Source: Lachnospiraceae bacterium
GTDB taxonomy: Bacteria; Bacillota; Clostridia; Lachnospirales; Lachnospiraceae
Length of the DNA stretch: 64,000 bases
NCBI GenBank assembly: GCA_028693705.1
Contig: JAQUUX010000003.1
Span: 1-64,000 of the forward strand
Direction of reading: 5' to 3'
Both the position numbers and the translations under genes were made by a program. Positions 17,286-26,509 of the stretch are shown piece by piece. Position 1 is the stretch's first letter. Each line of letters begins with the position of its first letter. The notes under the pieces are model-generated. The model saw only the letters and a program-made list of their open reading frames with translations, made no database searches and was not told the DNA's origin.

Positions 17286-18182
17286 TTATTTCAGACAAAC
17301 GGAATCTGTTAATTCCCATTCTTCTGCGATCTTAGCAAAAGTACCGTCTGCTACCATCTCTTCCAGAGATGCCTGTACTGCATCACGTAAGGATTCGTTT
17401 CCTAATTTAAAGCCAATACCGTACTGCTCTGTAGAAAGAGGCTCGTCTAAGATAACAAAACCGCCCTGTCTGGATTCGATCTGGTAGTTAGCAACACCGA
17501 TGTCCATTGCTACTGCGTCAATTGCTCCACTTTCCAAATCCATGAATGCTGTATTGTATTCAGCATACTGTGTCAGAGCTGCAAAGCTGTCACGAAGTTC
17601 AATGTTCTCAGGTACTTCTTCATCATTTAATGCTGCCAATGCGGAAGAATCTGCCTGTACACCAACTGTTTTACCAGCCAGATCAGCTTTTGCAGTAATA
17701 CCTGCATCTTCAGCCACTACAAATACCTGGCTGTTATCTACATAAGGTACGGACCATGTGTAAGCATCTTCTCTTCCGTTCATGGTAAATCCGTTCCAGA
17801 TACAATCAATAGTACCCTGGTCTAATTCCATATCCTTGGAATCCCAGTCGATTGGCTGTTTTACAAGTTCCCAGCCATTTCTGTCACATACTTCCTGTGC
17901 CAGATCAAGATCGAAACCTACATATTCTCCGTTATCATCCTTATAACCATAAGGTGGGAAGCTGGCATCAAAACCAACGATCAGCTGTGTTCTGCCAGAT
18001 TCGTCTGCTGCTGCATTTTCTGCTTCTGCTGTTGTTTCTGCTGTCTCTGTCACTGCTGTTGTTTCTACTGCTGTTTCAGTTGCAGCTTCTGTCGCTGCTG
18101 TTTCTGTTGCGGAAGAACCACAACCTGTTAATACGCCTGCCATCATAGACATGACACAAGCTACTGCTAAAAACTTTTTCAT
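17286..18182 (-). CDS. Amino-acid ABC transporter substrate-binding lipoprotein
   Basis: A family-3 binding protein of 298 residues. The signal peptide ends in the lipobox VLTGC. Then comes a Thr/Glu/Ala-rich linker (about residues 25-62) and the binding fold starting at LIVGFDASFPPYGYKDDNGE, a hallmark of this family. DCIWNGFTMNGRE and DAVAMDIGVANY carry the conserved ligand-contact regions. AAAGGAGG precedes the ATG. It is the first gene of the transporter operon, with a strong promoter at 18218-18247. Confidence 0.92.
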   Translation of the reverse strand: MKKFLAVACVMSMMAGVLTGCGSSATETAATEAATETAVETTAVTETAETTAEAENAAADESGRTQLIVGFDASFPPYGYKDDNGEYVGFDLDLAQEVCDRNGWELVKQPIDWDSKDMELDQGTIDCIWNGFTMNGREDAYTWSVPYVDNSQVFVVAEDAGITAKADLAGKTVGVQADSSALAALNDEEVPENIELRDSFAALTQYAEYNTAFMDLESGAIDAVAMDIGVANYQIESRQGGFVILDEPLSTEQYGIGFKLGNESLRDAVQASLEEMVADGTFAKIAEEWELTDSVCLK

Positions 18183-18217
18183 AATTAAATCCTCCTTTTT
18201 GCTTAAAACACTTTACC

Positions 18218-18247
18218 ATACTAACACGATGACGTGTCGCATGTCAA
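18218..18247 (-). promoter_or_regulatory. Promoter and dyad operator of the amino-acid transporter operon
   Basis: A perfect TTGACA (18242-18247) and TAGTAT (18218-18223) are 18 bases apart. The spacer holds the dyad ACACG-ATGA-CGTGT (18224-18237), which covers the space between the boxes and would suit a repressor. Confidence 0.7.
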
Positions 18248-18284
18248 CGAAAACACGCCTTCTCTAAAAAGTCAGAAAAAAGCA

Positions 18285-19472
18285 TTATTTTTTCTCATAT
18301 TCTCCCACTTTTGCCATAATCCCCGGTGCATATTGCGGATAATCATGTGCCAGATCCTTGATCTCGTTACTGGCATTTTCTCCCAGTGTCTTATTATACT
18401 CCAGCTGCTTTCTAAGGCTCTGCCTTCTGGTAATTAACGCATGTCTGATCTCAACCATTTCCCGGCTGTCCAGAATAGCCTCTGCTTGATGTTTCCACAA
18501 TTCAGGGTGCTTGATTTGGTATCTGTGCAGTACTCTCATCAGTTCTCTCTCGTAAAAGACAAAATCATCCTTTACCTGATTAAAAGTGGCACGCTCCTCC
18601 TTTTCGTCCAGATAACGGTTCCACTTACTTTCCAGTTCTTCCGCACTTCCTACACCATACTTCAAACAGAGATAATCCAGCAAATTTCGGTTATTGATAT
18701 AACGTATCTTCACACGGTTTTGCAACAGAATCAGCTTATTAATGGTATTGTCCACCCTTTTCAGTTCCAGTTGTGCATCGGAATACTTCATATAAATAAC
18801 AGTAATCGCAACTGCCGCTGCCGCCGTCGTAAGGATATAGCCCATACGTGTCTCCATATTTAATAAAAACTGCAAAATCACAAGCATAATCAGGCACACT
18901 ACCAGAGCTGTAACGCAGATAGCTGCCATCCCCCTTGTATTGATCAATACATTTTTTAACTCGTTTTTACGGAAAAGATAGGCATGCTTCTCGCCTTCGA
19001 GGCGATTCAGGTCTTTTTTTACCAGAACCCGGTAATCTTCGGCTTCTCTGAGCTTCCCAATACCTTCCTCAGCTACATCCTCCATTCTGCTCATCTGTTC
19101 AAACAGTTCATCGGACATTTCAGAGTCCCTTGTAAGATAATGATCCTTTTCCCCTTCCAGAGAAACCAGTTTAGAAGCACATGCCTCCAGATCATTTCGC
19201 TCCTCTAAAGGCAATGCTTCTATTTCTTCCATATCCGTCAAATATTCTGTCACCAGATTATATTCTCCGGTAAGTTTATCTATTTCGTCAGAAGCCTCTG
19301 CGATCTGTTCCAGACAATTCTTCACATATCTTTCTCTCTGCAACGTATTATGGACGTCCACATCACGACGTCTCACTGAGGTATCTTCCCAATCTTCCTC
19401 TTCGTAAGCTTCTTCTTTTGGCGTTCGTGATACGAACAGCCGGTTTTTAAATAATTTTTTTAAAAATCCCAT
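18285..19472 (-). CDS. Coiled-coil membrane protein of unknown function
   Basis: A 395-residue protein I cannot assign to a characterised family. Residues 1-45 are basic then acidic. Residues 45-180 are charged and heptad-like (probable coiled coil). Two membrane helices follow at about 181-205 and 209-230, separated by a short turn. A second coiled region runs from about 232 to the end. It has no signal peptide, so both coiled arms should face the same side, probably the cytoplasm. It is the last gene of a four-gene operon with a DUF5717-like, a DUF5716-like and a TPR-like protein, and may anchor that complex to the membrane. Confidence 0.72.
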   Translation of the reverse strand: MGFLKKLFKNRLFVSRTPKEEAYEEEDWEDTSVRRRDVDVHNTLQRERYVKNCLEQIAEASDEIDKLTGEYNLVTEYLTDMEEIEALPLEERNDLEACASKLVSLEGEKDHYLTRDSEMSDELFEQMSRMEDVAEEGIGKLREAEDYRVLVKKDLNRLEGEKHAYLFRKNELKNVLINTRGMAAICVTALVVCLIMLVILQFLLNMETRMGYILTTAAAAVAITVIYMKYSDAQLELKRVDNTINKLILLQNRVKIRYINNRNLLDYLCLKYGVGSAEELESKWNRYLDEKEERATFNQVKDDFVFYERELMRVLHRYQIKHPELWKHQAEAILDSREMVEIRHALITRRQSLRKQLEYNKTLGENASNEIKDLAHDYPQYAPGIMAKVGEYEKK

Positions 19473-19486
19473 GTACCCTCCATCTG

Positions 19487-20317
19487 CTACTGGGCAAAAA
19501 AGCTTCTGTATTCCTGTTTCAGACTCTCATTTAGTCTGGCTGTTTCTTCATAATAAAGCGCTATGTTTCCATCGCCTCTGCAGGCAGACAATTTGCGAAG
19601 CTGCTCACATTTCTCACTTTGTTCCCATGCTTCCATAATGGATCGTATTCTTTTCTCCAGAGTAAGTGAGACCTCATATGCCTCCGGATGCTCCGCAATA
19701 TATCGAATATAGCCTTCTTCACCCATATCCAGCCTTTTTGCGGCCAGAAACTCCAGATAAGTTTCTTCATTATTTTCAAGTTCCCAGGATTGATAGAACT
19801 TTTCTGCCGCTTCTCCAAATAAAAACAGCTGAGCCGAAATAACACCCATATTATGTAATATTTTAGCCTGAAGTGTCTGCTCTCTTTCCGGTATCATATG
19901 AAGCAGCGCATCATACTCACTGTTTGCCAGTGCATATTTTCCGGTTTGTGCCAGATAATCTGCTTTAGCCTTTTTCTTTTCATAAACACTAAGATAAGCA
20001 TTTTGTTTCAGTATTCGCTCTACATCTCGTCTCTCCCCATCATCCAGATAACCGGTATAAGACAGAATCGTCCCCACAAATGCCGAAACAGAAGCTTTCT
20101 GATTCAGCAAAGTATACAAATCTCTTGCCAGTTCCGGCAACCCCAGCTCTGTATCTATCCAGTCCACGAATTCTTTATTTTCAATACTTTCATCGATCAG
20201 ATAGGCATTACGGGCTACAAGATAACACACTTCTTCGATACTGTAGATGTTCATGCAGACCTTACCGGAATAATATGGAGTTTTCGCATATTTACCAAGA
20301 CATAAAATAGCGCTCAT
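19487..20317 (-). CDS. TPR-like helical protein of unknown function
   Basis: A soluble 276-residue protein, almost all alpha-helical by composition. Residues 125-200 have tetratricopeptide-like spacing (KADYLAQTGKYALANSEYDA, then HNMGVISAQLFLFGEAAEKF). The N-terminal part (about 25-110) carries YSIEEVCYLVARNAYLIDE, also helical. Its ATG overlaps the stop of the actin-like gene by four bases, so the two are translationally coupled. A scaffold or adaptor role is likely for such a fold, but no function is known to me. Confidence 0.72.
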   Translation of the reverse strand: MSAILCLGKYAKTPYYSGKVCMNIYSIEEVCYLVARNAYLIDESIENKEFVDWIDTELGLPELARDLYTLLNQKASVSAFVGTILSYTGYLDDGERRDVERILKQNAYLSVYEKKKAKADYLAQTGKYALANSEYDALLHMIPEREQTLQAKILHNMGVISAQLFLFGEAAEKFYQSWELENNEETYLEFLAAKRLDMGEEGYIRYIAEHPEAYEVSLTLEKRIRSIMEAWEQSEKCEQLRKLSACRGDGNIALYYEETARLNESLKQEYRSFFAQ

Positions 20318-21591
20318 TCGATTGTGATCTCCTCTTTCCAGGTCATTTTAGTACGCGGGAAAAACTCTCCAAACCCCATATCCGAAAGTCTTACCTGAAG
20401 TTTATTACCCGAGAGCATTTCCATTTCTATGTGTATTCTGGTGGTCTTCTCCGGTCTCTCAGGCAAACCTGTCAGGCTTATAACCACTCTTTTTCCTTCT
20501 TTTTCTGCTGATAAAGGCATCAGACAGACAACCACTTCCGGTTCTTTTTCCAAGAGCACATCACATTCTGCTTTGGCCTCATACCAGTTGATACCGGCAT
20601 CCAGCAGAGGATGATAGCCACCCGCTCCCTGTTTGGTTACTTCCAGACCTATGTTGGCCTTTACCTTATCATCTCCCAGGAAAACATATTGTTTGTCCAG
20701 CTCTCCCGGATCTATTTTTTCTCTGACTGCATAGCAGGCACCCTTGCTGTAAAGGTTGTTTCCCTGGAATACACGACGATTCAAACACAAAAAGCGCAGA
20801 GATTCCTGCATCCATTCCCCTTTAAAGCCATCTCCCAGCAAATATACCGTAGAAACTATTCTTCCGGCACACACTTCCTTTACCATACCGGTAAACCATA
20901 AATCCAGTTCTTCCGTTGTACCCGGCCGCCTGTCATTTTCTTTTTTATCAATAAACACCACCATAGGTGAAGTCTTTTTATTGCATTCCAGTCTGTAGGT
21001 GATCAGCTTATCTGCATCCATTTCACTTACCAGAACCTGATAATTCCAAAGTTCTTTGGGCTGGTTCAATATGTAATAGTAGCAGCTTTCAATATGGCTC
21101 TGAAAAAAAATGTTTTTACATTTCAAATGTAATCCCTCTACCACCTGTTCCAGAACAGAAAGAGTTCTATGATCCAGTTCCTCTGTTGTAACCATAATGG
21201 CATCTGCCAGATCCACAGATACCTCCAGGGATAAAATGGACAGGCTTCGTTTTACGAAAAGTGTCAAAAGTGCTACCGGGTCAAAGGTTTCTCCTTCTAT
21301 ATAAACAGGATTACCTTCTCTTGCTAATTGTAATAATCCTTCCACCAGTTCTCCATCCCCGTTTTCTGCCTGTCGATATGCATCTCTTCCAAAGAACCAC
21401 TGGTTTACGTCTTTTCGTTTACATAACACTGTTGGGATATTAAAAAGTTCCGTTCCCACAACAACCGCCGCTGTCTCAGGTGCCGTACCGGATGATATGC
21501 TGTAGCTGATCTGTGAAAAACCGTTTCCCAGATCATAGCCTATTACGAGTCCCTTATTTTTTTTACCGGGAATTCTTTTTTCAAGAATCAT
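20314..21591 (-). CDS. Actin/Hsp70-fold-like protein (DUF5716-type)
   Basis: 425 residues. The N-terminus has LVIGYDLGNGFSQISYSI (D20, G22, N23, G24), the phosphate-1 loop pattern of the actin/Hsp70/sugar-kinase superfamily. TVYLLGDGFKGEWMQESLRF near residue 245 resembles the phosphate-2/adenosine region, and ADAIMVTTEELDHRTLSVLE fits subdomain contacts. The C-terminal ~110 residues form a separate beta-rich domain. I recall this domain pair as DUF5716 in Lachnospiraceae, but could not search. It stands between the 1203-residue repeat protein and the TPR-like protein, suggesting an ATP-driven complex. The biochemical role is unknown. Confidence 0.75.
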   Translation of the reverse strand: MILEKRIPGKKNKGLVIGYDLGNGFSQISYSISSGTAPETAAVVVGTELFNIPTVLCKRKDVNQWFFGRDAYRQAENGDGELVEGLLQLAREGNPVYIEGETFDPVALLTLFVKRSLSILSLEVSVDLADAIMVTTEELDHRTLSVLEQVVEGLHLKCKNIFFQSHIESCYYYILNQPKELWNYQVLVSEMDADKLITYRLECNKKTSPMVVFIDKKENDRRPGTTEELDLWFTGMVKEVCAGRIVSTVYLLGDGFKGEWMQESLRFLCLNRRVFQGNNLYSKGACYAVREKIDPGELDKQYVFLGDDKVKANIGLEVTKQGAGGYHPLLDAGINWYEAKAECDVLLEKEPEVVVCLMPLSAEKEGKRVVISLTGLPERPEKTTRIHIEMEMLSGNKLQVRLSDMGFGEFFPRTKMTWKEEITIE

Positions 21592-21620
21592 CTCAGTGCA
21601 GCTCCTTTCTATTGATTTAC

Positions 21621-24600
21621 TCAGCGAAGTTTAAAGATATTTTCTGTTACATACTCCTGTTGCTTATAATCATAAAGCATGGCATCTACAGTATCATAAT
21701 CCTGTAAGCTTCTGCTAATAGTAATATCATTAATGGCTCCAAAGCGACTTTCGTGCTTTTCCTGCCCAATGTCACTTTTGGATATAGTACCGCTTTCTGT
21801 AAGCTGTTCTGTTCCATCCCGCTTTTCTACCACATAATACTGCAGTGTTTCTCCAAAGAATAAAACAAAAGGCTTAGTACATACGCCACCATAAACCGAT
21901 TCCATTTCCTCAGTTCGATATTCTCCCTCTGCCTCTTCGTCACGGTTTAACATATAGTGCAGTATTACCTGACTGTCCGGATGTGCTTTATATTCGATTA
22001 CAGTTTTATCCCAAAAAGAAGAAGATACTTCTATCCAGGGTACATATTCTTTCAGGAAAGAGAGGTACTGCTTCTCCTGTACTAAAATCCACTGTAAAGC
22101 CTCCGTTAACAGTGGTTTTATCTCTTCTGTCCGTTCTTCCTTATTTTCCGCAAAATATTTCAGGAAGGCCAGTTTTGCCACCTTGGGAAGTTCCCCGTCC
22201 TGTTTCCATGATAAAAATAATTCTCTGAAAACTGTTATTGTGATCAGCCTGTCCCGTACAAAATAATCATAGGCCTCCTGGAGTAAAAATGCCATTCTCA
22301 GATCCGGGTTTGGATTATGTTCCAGATAGGATTGGAAAATCTCTATTTTCTCTCCCACGTAATCACCGGTATATAATAACTGATTCAAAATTTTCTCTTC
22401 TAAACGGACAGTGTCCATTTGCTGCTCATGTGCGGCTTTCCATACATCACGTAACAGCTTCGTCCTGCCCTCATAATGATCCAGCAGATATTGTAATGTC
22501 ACATGATTGTATCTGCCTTTCTCAAATGCAAAAAATGCCAGATACAAAATATTTTCTTCCGGCTCCGTGCTACTTTCTTTTGCCCGTTCAATCATAATCG
22601 ACAGTGCCTTAACAATCAGTTTGGGTTCCATTCCCTCCGGACCATACTGTTGTAGCAGAGTTAGTGCCTGCTCGTATAATCCTCTTACCACCATTAGTCT
22701 AAGCAGATCGTTTCTCTCTTTTTCCGAAAAGCAGCTTGCATCTATCTGTTCTAAGCTTGCGTCGAGCTCACGCATCTTGTCATGATCATAATAGTATTGT
22801 AAAAGCTGTATCATAATGCCATGACGAAACTGTTCGGATATATGATCAGATACTGCAATCCTGGCAAAACGTTCCTCATTTTCCTCTGTAATTGATGCTG
22901 AACCCGTATTTTCACAGATAAATACATCAAAGCCAATGCTGTTCTTTACAAAAGGCGCTATCATCTTGGCATGTTTTCCGGGCAACATCAGTTTCTCCAT
23001 TGTATAAGAGATACTTGGCAGGTAACGTCTGCCTCCCTCTCCTTCAAACAGAATAGTGGCATCATTTCCATAAACAGGCACGATTGCTACTCCGTCCTTC
23101 ATCGGATAGGAATATTCCTCCACTGCCATAGTCTGATATACAATGACCTTGCGGATATCTTTTCTGGCTATCCGAATCTGACACTGGAACAAAATGTGAG
23201 CCATTGCCTCTGCCGTTTCCTCGGTAATCATCTGTGGAGAAAACACATTTTTATATAAATATGCCAGATCCCTGTTGTTTTTCTTTTTTAAAATCTGCTG
23301 CAAAACAAAACGTTCCATGGGTTCGGTATATCCCGGATACACATCCTCTAATTCTTCTCTATGCTTATGTACATTAGCATACAAAAAGGCTGTATGTCTG
23401 TCATCCAGTTCACTTTGGTATGCAAAATACAGATACACCGTCTTTGCAAGCAGTTTATCTGTCTGTAAATTAATGGACATCATATAGTATTCGAATAATC
23501 TGGTGATACGAAGTCCGGCTTCTACAGCTTTCTCGTACCAGCCAAACCATTCTGTTCCCATCAGGTTCCCTTTGATCAGCATAATGCATACGCCCTGCAA
23601 TGCAACATCCTTGGGTTCTGCTTCATAGCAGGCTGTCAGTATTTTCAATAATAATGGAGAAAAATCCTTTTCTTTTTCTGCCAGATATAAAATCTGATCT
23701 ATCAGATCCGTTGTCAGCAGCTTTTTCTTGGCTCCATAGTACAGGATCTGCATTTCAAAGCGCTCCAGTTTCACCAGAATAGCCGGATTCGCCTGCAATA
23801 TCATAAACGCTTCCAGATATAAAATCGGGCTGTTGCAGCCATAACGAAACTGATCTTCTAATAACAGCCAGCGTCTCGCTGCACTCTTGCCATATTCCTC
23901 AGACAGATATAACAGCAGCCACGCGATTCTCCAGTTCCTGGGATTACGCTCGAATGCATTCGTAATGATTGCTGTAATCTGATTAACATATTCCTCTTCT
24001 CTGCTATTCAATGAAAGTAAGTACAGATAATAACACTTTATCTCCGGTGCCATATCCGAACCGTCAACAACAGGTTTTACACTGTTTAGTATCCACTGTG
24101 CCTCATTAAAACGATCCCTGGTAATCAGAAGCTGCGCATGAAACAGTCTTGCAATCAGATCATTTTCATCTAAAACCAGCATCCGCTCCAGAAGTTCATT
24201 AGTCTGTCCCAGCCAGATTTCCTTAGAAGCCTTTTTAGATCTGAATGCTGTGAATAGTTCCATGATCTGAGCAATGATCCGCTTCCGCTCACGCTTCACA
24301 ACCGGCAAAATTCTCTGCTCAGAATGACTGGATACCGTTACCGGTATTTCAAGATGCATGTGGTCATTGTCCAGACAGATACTTCCCAGATTATTTCCAC
24401 TGTGTATTTTTTCAACATCCACATAAAAACGTAATTCACAGTAATTTCCAAGAAAATCCCGCTCATTCAGACTTTCTTTTTCCAGGGATAGAAAATCGCC
24501 TTTACAGGAAAGATCAAGATGCACATATCCCCATCCGTTTTTCACCAGTTTACATATGCCACTTGCCTCCAGTGAAGGATTTTCCATGAGAATTTCTTTG

Positions 24601-25232
24601 TCCTCGGGAATATATTCCACCAGCTGCTTTTTATGTAATGCGATCAGGAATTCATCCACATTCTGTTCATTTCCCGCTGTTTTGGATAATCCCCGGTATA
24701 TCTTCTCATATTGTCTGTCACTGCCATTTTGAAATAATCTGTGAAAACAGGGCTGATAAAAAAGCGATACTGCTTCTTCCCATTCAGTTTTGGCCAGATT
24801 TGTAAAATGAAACAGATTCTTAATCGGTCCCATAGAAGATTGTATCAGGGCATGCTCCACGGTTACCACATAGGGCAGATAGTATTCTCCCTGACTGGAA
24901 ATAATATCAAACTGACCTTTCATAACCGTGCCTTCATCCAATCCCTCCCCATGGAATCGGAACAAAATAGCATCTCCATTCCCATTAAAGGCAGGTGTAA
25001 GACATTCCATCCTGGAAAGAGACGTAGATACCGTTCCTACTGTCTGTCTCCCCGGTGCTCCCTGTACAGTAAAAGATCCTTCATAGACCTCATCCTTTTG
25101 CAGCCCAATCTCTATTTTGGGTGTGGAAAATGCAAGCGCACCATTATCATAAATGAAATGATCCTGTAATATCTGATTTATGATTTCCTGCAAATTCTCA
25201 CCCCATTTCTTCCGTAATTTTTTCCCGAACAT
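21621..25232 (-). CDS. Giant helical-repeat protein (DUF5717-type)
   Basis: A 1203-residue cytoplasmic-looking protein without signal peptide or membrane helix. Residues 1-330 are beta-rich: two domains resembling the N-terminal beta-sandwiches of its partner families. Residues 330-800 and 870-1080 are rows of helix pairs with TPR-like character (for example LIARLFHAQLLITRDRFNEA near 365). The last ~90 residues are beta again. I recall this layout as DUF5717, found with DUF5716 in Lachnospiraceae; this is memory, not a search result. It is the first gene of the operon. ATG 25232 has only a weak AAGAG site, and its promoter lies just four bases before the expected start of the mRNA. Confidence 0.75.
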   Translation of the reverse strand: MFGKKLRKKWGENLQEIINQILQDHFIYDNGALAFSTPKIEIGLQKDEVYEGSFTVQGAPGRQTVGTVSTSLSRMECLTPAFNGNGDAILFRFHGEGLDEGTVMKGQFDIISSQGEYYLPYVVTVEHALIQSSMGPIKNLFHFTNLAKTEWEEAVSLFYQPCFHRLFQNGSDRQYEKIYRGLSKTAGNEQNVDEFLIALHKKQLVEYIPEDKEILMENPSLEASGICKLVKNGWGYVHLDLSCKGDFLSLEKESLNERDFLGNYCELRFYVDVEKIHSGNNLGSICLDNDHMHLEIPVTVSSHSEQRILPVVKRERKRIIAQIMELFTAFRSKKASKEIWLGQTNELLERMLVLDENDLIARLFHAQLLITRDRFNEAQWILNSVKPVVDGSDMAPEIKCYYLYLLSLNSREEEYVNQITAIITNAFERNPRNWRIAWLLLYLSEEYGKSAARRWLLLEDQFRYGCNSPILYLEAFMILQANPAILVKLERFEMQILYYGAKKKLLTTDLIDQILYLAEKEKDFSPLLLKILTACYEAEPKDVALQGVCIMLIKGNLMGTEWFGWYEKAVEAGLRITRLFEYYMMSINLQTDKLLAKTVYLYFAYQSELDDRHTAFLYANVHKHREELEDVYPGYTEPMERFVLQQILKKKNNRDLAYLYKNVFSPQMITEETAEAMAHILFQCQIRIARKDIRKVIVYQTMAVEEYSYPMKDGVAIVPVYGNDATILFEGEGGRRYLPSISYTMEKLMLPGKHAKMIAPFVKNSIGFDVFICENTGSASITEENEERFARIAVSDHISEQFRHGIMIQLLQYYYDHDKMRELDASLEQIDASCFSEKERNDLLRLMVVRGLYEQALTLLQQYGPEGMEPKLIVKALSIMIERAKESSTEPEENILYLAFFAFEKGRYNHVTLQYLLDHYEGRTKLLRDVWKAAHEQQMDTVRLEEKILNQLLYTGDYVGEKIEIFQSYLEHNPNPDLRMAFLLQEAYDYFVRDRLITITVFRELFLSWKQDGELPKVAKLAFLKYFAENKEERTEEIKPLLTEALQWILVQEKQYLSFLKEYVPWIEVSSSFWDKTVIEYKAHPDSQVILHYMLNRDEEAEGEYRTEEMESVYGGVCTKPFVLFFGETLQYYVVEKRDGTEQLTESGTISKSDIGQEKHESRFGAINDITISRSLQDYDTVDAMLYDYKQQEYVTENIFKLR

Positions 25233-25242
25233 ACTCTTATTG

Positions 25243-25272
25243 ATTATACCATTATGAACTTCCTTTCTGCAA
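25243..25272 (-). promoter_or_regulatory. Promoter of the DUF5717/DUF5716 operon
   Basis: TTGCAG (25267-25272) and a perfect TATAAT (25243-25248) are 18 bases apart on the minus strand. The ATG of the 1203-residue protein begins only ten bases after the -10 box, so the mRNA would be nearly leaderless. Confidence 0.6.
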
Positions 25273-25351
25273 TAAAGTACACCACATTTTGTTGTCGTTA
25301 CCTATCTTTATTGTCATATTTTGTTATTGTTCTTTATTTATCGCCTTATTG

Positions 25352-25400
25352 TTGACAGTATTTCAGCATTGTACTACTGTATTAAGCATCTAATACAGTA
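25352..25400 (+). promoter_or_regulatory. Promoter and operator of the ytrA-type operon
   Basis: TTGACA (25352-25357), 17 bases, then TACTGT (25375-25380). The perfect inverted repeat TACTGTATTA-N6-TAATACAGTA (25375-25400) starts on the -10 box. This position and form fit autorepression by the GntR/YtrA protein encoded directly downstream. Confidence 0.82.
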
Positions 25401-25438
25401 ATACATTTCTGTGTCAACAGAAAGAAAGGGGAAACAAT

Positions 25439-25804
25439 ATGCCATGGATACTAGATAATAATTTACCAATTTATACACAGGTTCTGGAAAGAATTGAGAT
25501 CCGGATCATCTCCGGCGAATATAAACCGGGAGATAAACTGCCAAGTGTCAGAGAACTGGCTTCAGAAGCCGGAGTCAACCCAAATACCATGCAAAAAGCC
25601 TGCACGGAACTGGAACGAATCGGCCTGGTCATTACCCAGAGAACCAATGGACGAAGCGTTACCACAGATGAGGAACTGATCCGTTCCTGCAAAGATCGTC
25701 TGATACGCAATCGCATGCAGGACTTTGTTATTCATATGCAGGCATTGGGGTGTGGAAAAGAAACTGTTATAACATTATTGCAACAAGAGTGGGAGGAGAA
25801 CTAG
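25439..25804 (+). CDS. GntR-family regulator, YtrA subfamily
   Basis: A 121-residue repressor. The winged helix covers residues 1-70 with ISGEYKPGDKLPSVRELASE and VNPNTMQKACTELE, the GntR signature. The short C-terminal tail (about 50 residues, no ligand domain) defines the YtrA group, which controls ABC exporter operons. AAAGGGG precedes the ATG. The stop codon overlaps the start region of the ATPase gene by a direct junction (TAG-ATG), so the three genes form one operon. Confidence 0.93.
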   Translation: MPWILDNNLPIYTQVLERIEIRIISGEYKPGDKLPSVRELASEAGVNPNTMQKACTELERIGLVITQRTNGRSVTTDEELIRSCKDRLIRNRMQDFVIHMQALGCGKETVITLLQQEWEEN

Positions 25805-26509
25805 ATGGGAGAAGCACTTTTAGAAATTCAGAATTTATCAAAAACCTATGCTAAAAAGACAATAGCACTGGATCACGTGGATCTGACTGTAGGCAGAGGT
25901 CGAATCGTAGGACTGTTAGGACCAAACGGCAGTGGCAAAACAACATTGATCAAAATTATCAACGGTTTATTACAGCCTTCGGAAGGAACTGTTCTCATTG
26001 ATGGCAGTGCACCTTCCGTTACTACCAAATCTTTTATTTCTTATCTGCCGGAACGAACCTATCTTTCACCTGAGCTTAAGATAAAAGATATGTTTTATAT
26101 GTTTGCCGATTTTTATGCAGACTTTTCCATGACCGCTGCCGAGCAGATGCTCCAGGGACTGCAGATTGATCCTGAGGCAGTGATTAAATCCTTATCAAAA
26201 GGCACCCGCGAAAAAGTACAGCTGATCCTGGTCATGAGCAGACAGGCAAAGCTCTACGTTCTGGATGAACCCATTGCCGGTGTGGATCCCGCTGCCAGAG
26301 ATTATATTTTGAAAACAATTTTAAATAACTATAATCCCGAAGCCTCTATTATCCTCTCCACCCATTTAATCAGTGATGTGGAAAATATTCTGGATGATAT
26401 TATATTCATTAAATACGGTAAAATCGTATTGCAGTCTTCTGTAGACAACATTCGTGCCATTCACAATGAATCTGTAGATGCTTATTTCAGGGAGGTGTTC
26501 TCATGTTAA
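25805..26509 (+). CDS. ABC transporter ATP-binding protein (YtrB-like)
   Basis: 234 residues with Walker A GPNGSGKTTLIK, signature SLSKGTREKVQLILVMS, Walker B LYVLDEPIAGVDPA and switch His in ILSTHLISD. The signature is the SKG variant often found in exporters of the Ytr/Bcr type. It starts directly after the repressor gene and its end overlaps the permease gene by seven bases. Such operons respond to cell-wall-active compounds or export lipids or peptides; the substrate here is unknown. Confidence 0.92.
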   Translation: MGEALLEIQNLSKTYAKKTIALDHVDLTVGRGRIVGLLGPNGSGKTTLIKIINGLLQPSEGTVLIDGSAPSVTTKSFISYLPERTYLSPELKIKDMFYMFADFYADFSMTAAEQMLQGLQIDPEAVIKSLSKGTREKVQLILVMSRQAKLYVLDEPIAGVDPAARDYILKTILNNYNPEASIILSTHLISDVENILDDIIFIKYGKIVLQSSVDNIRAIHNESVDAYFREVFSC

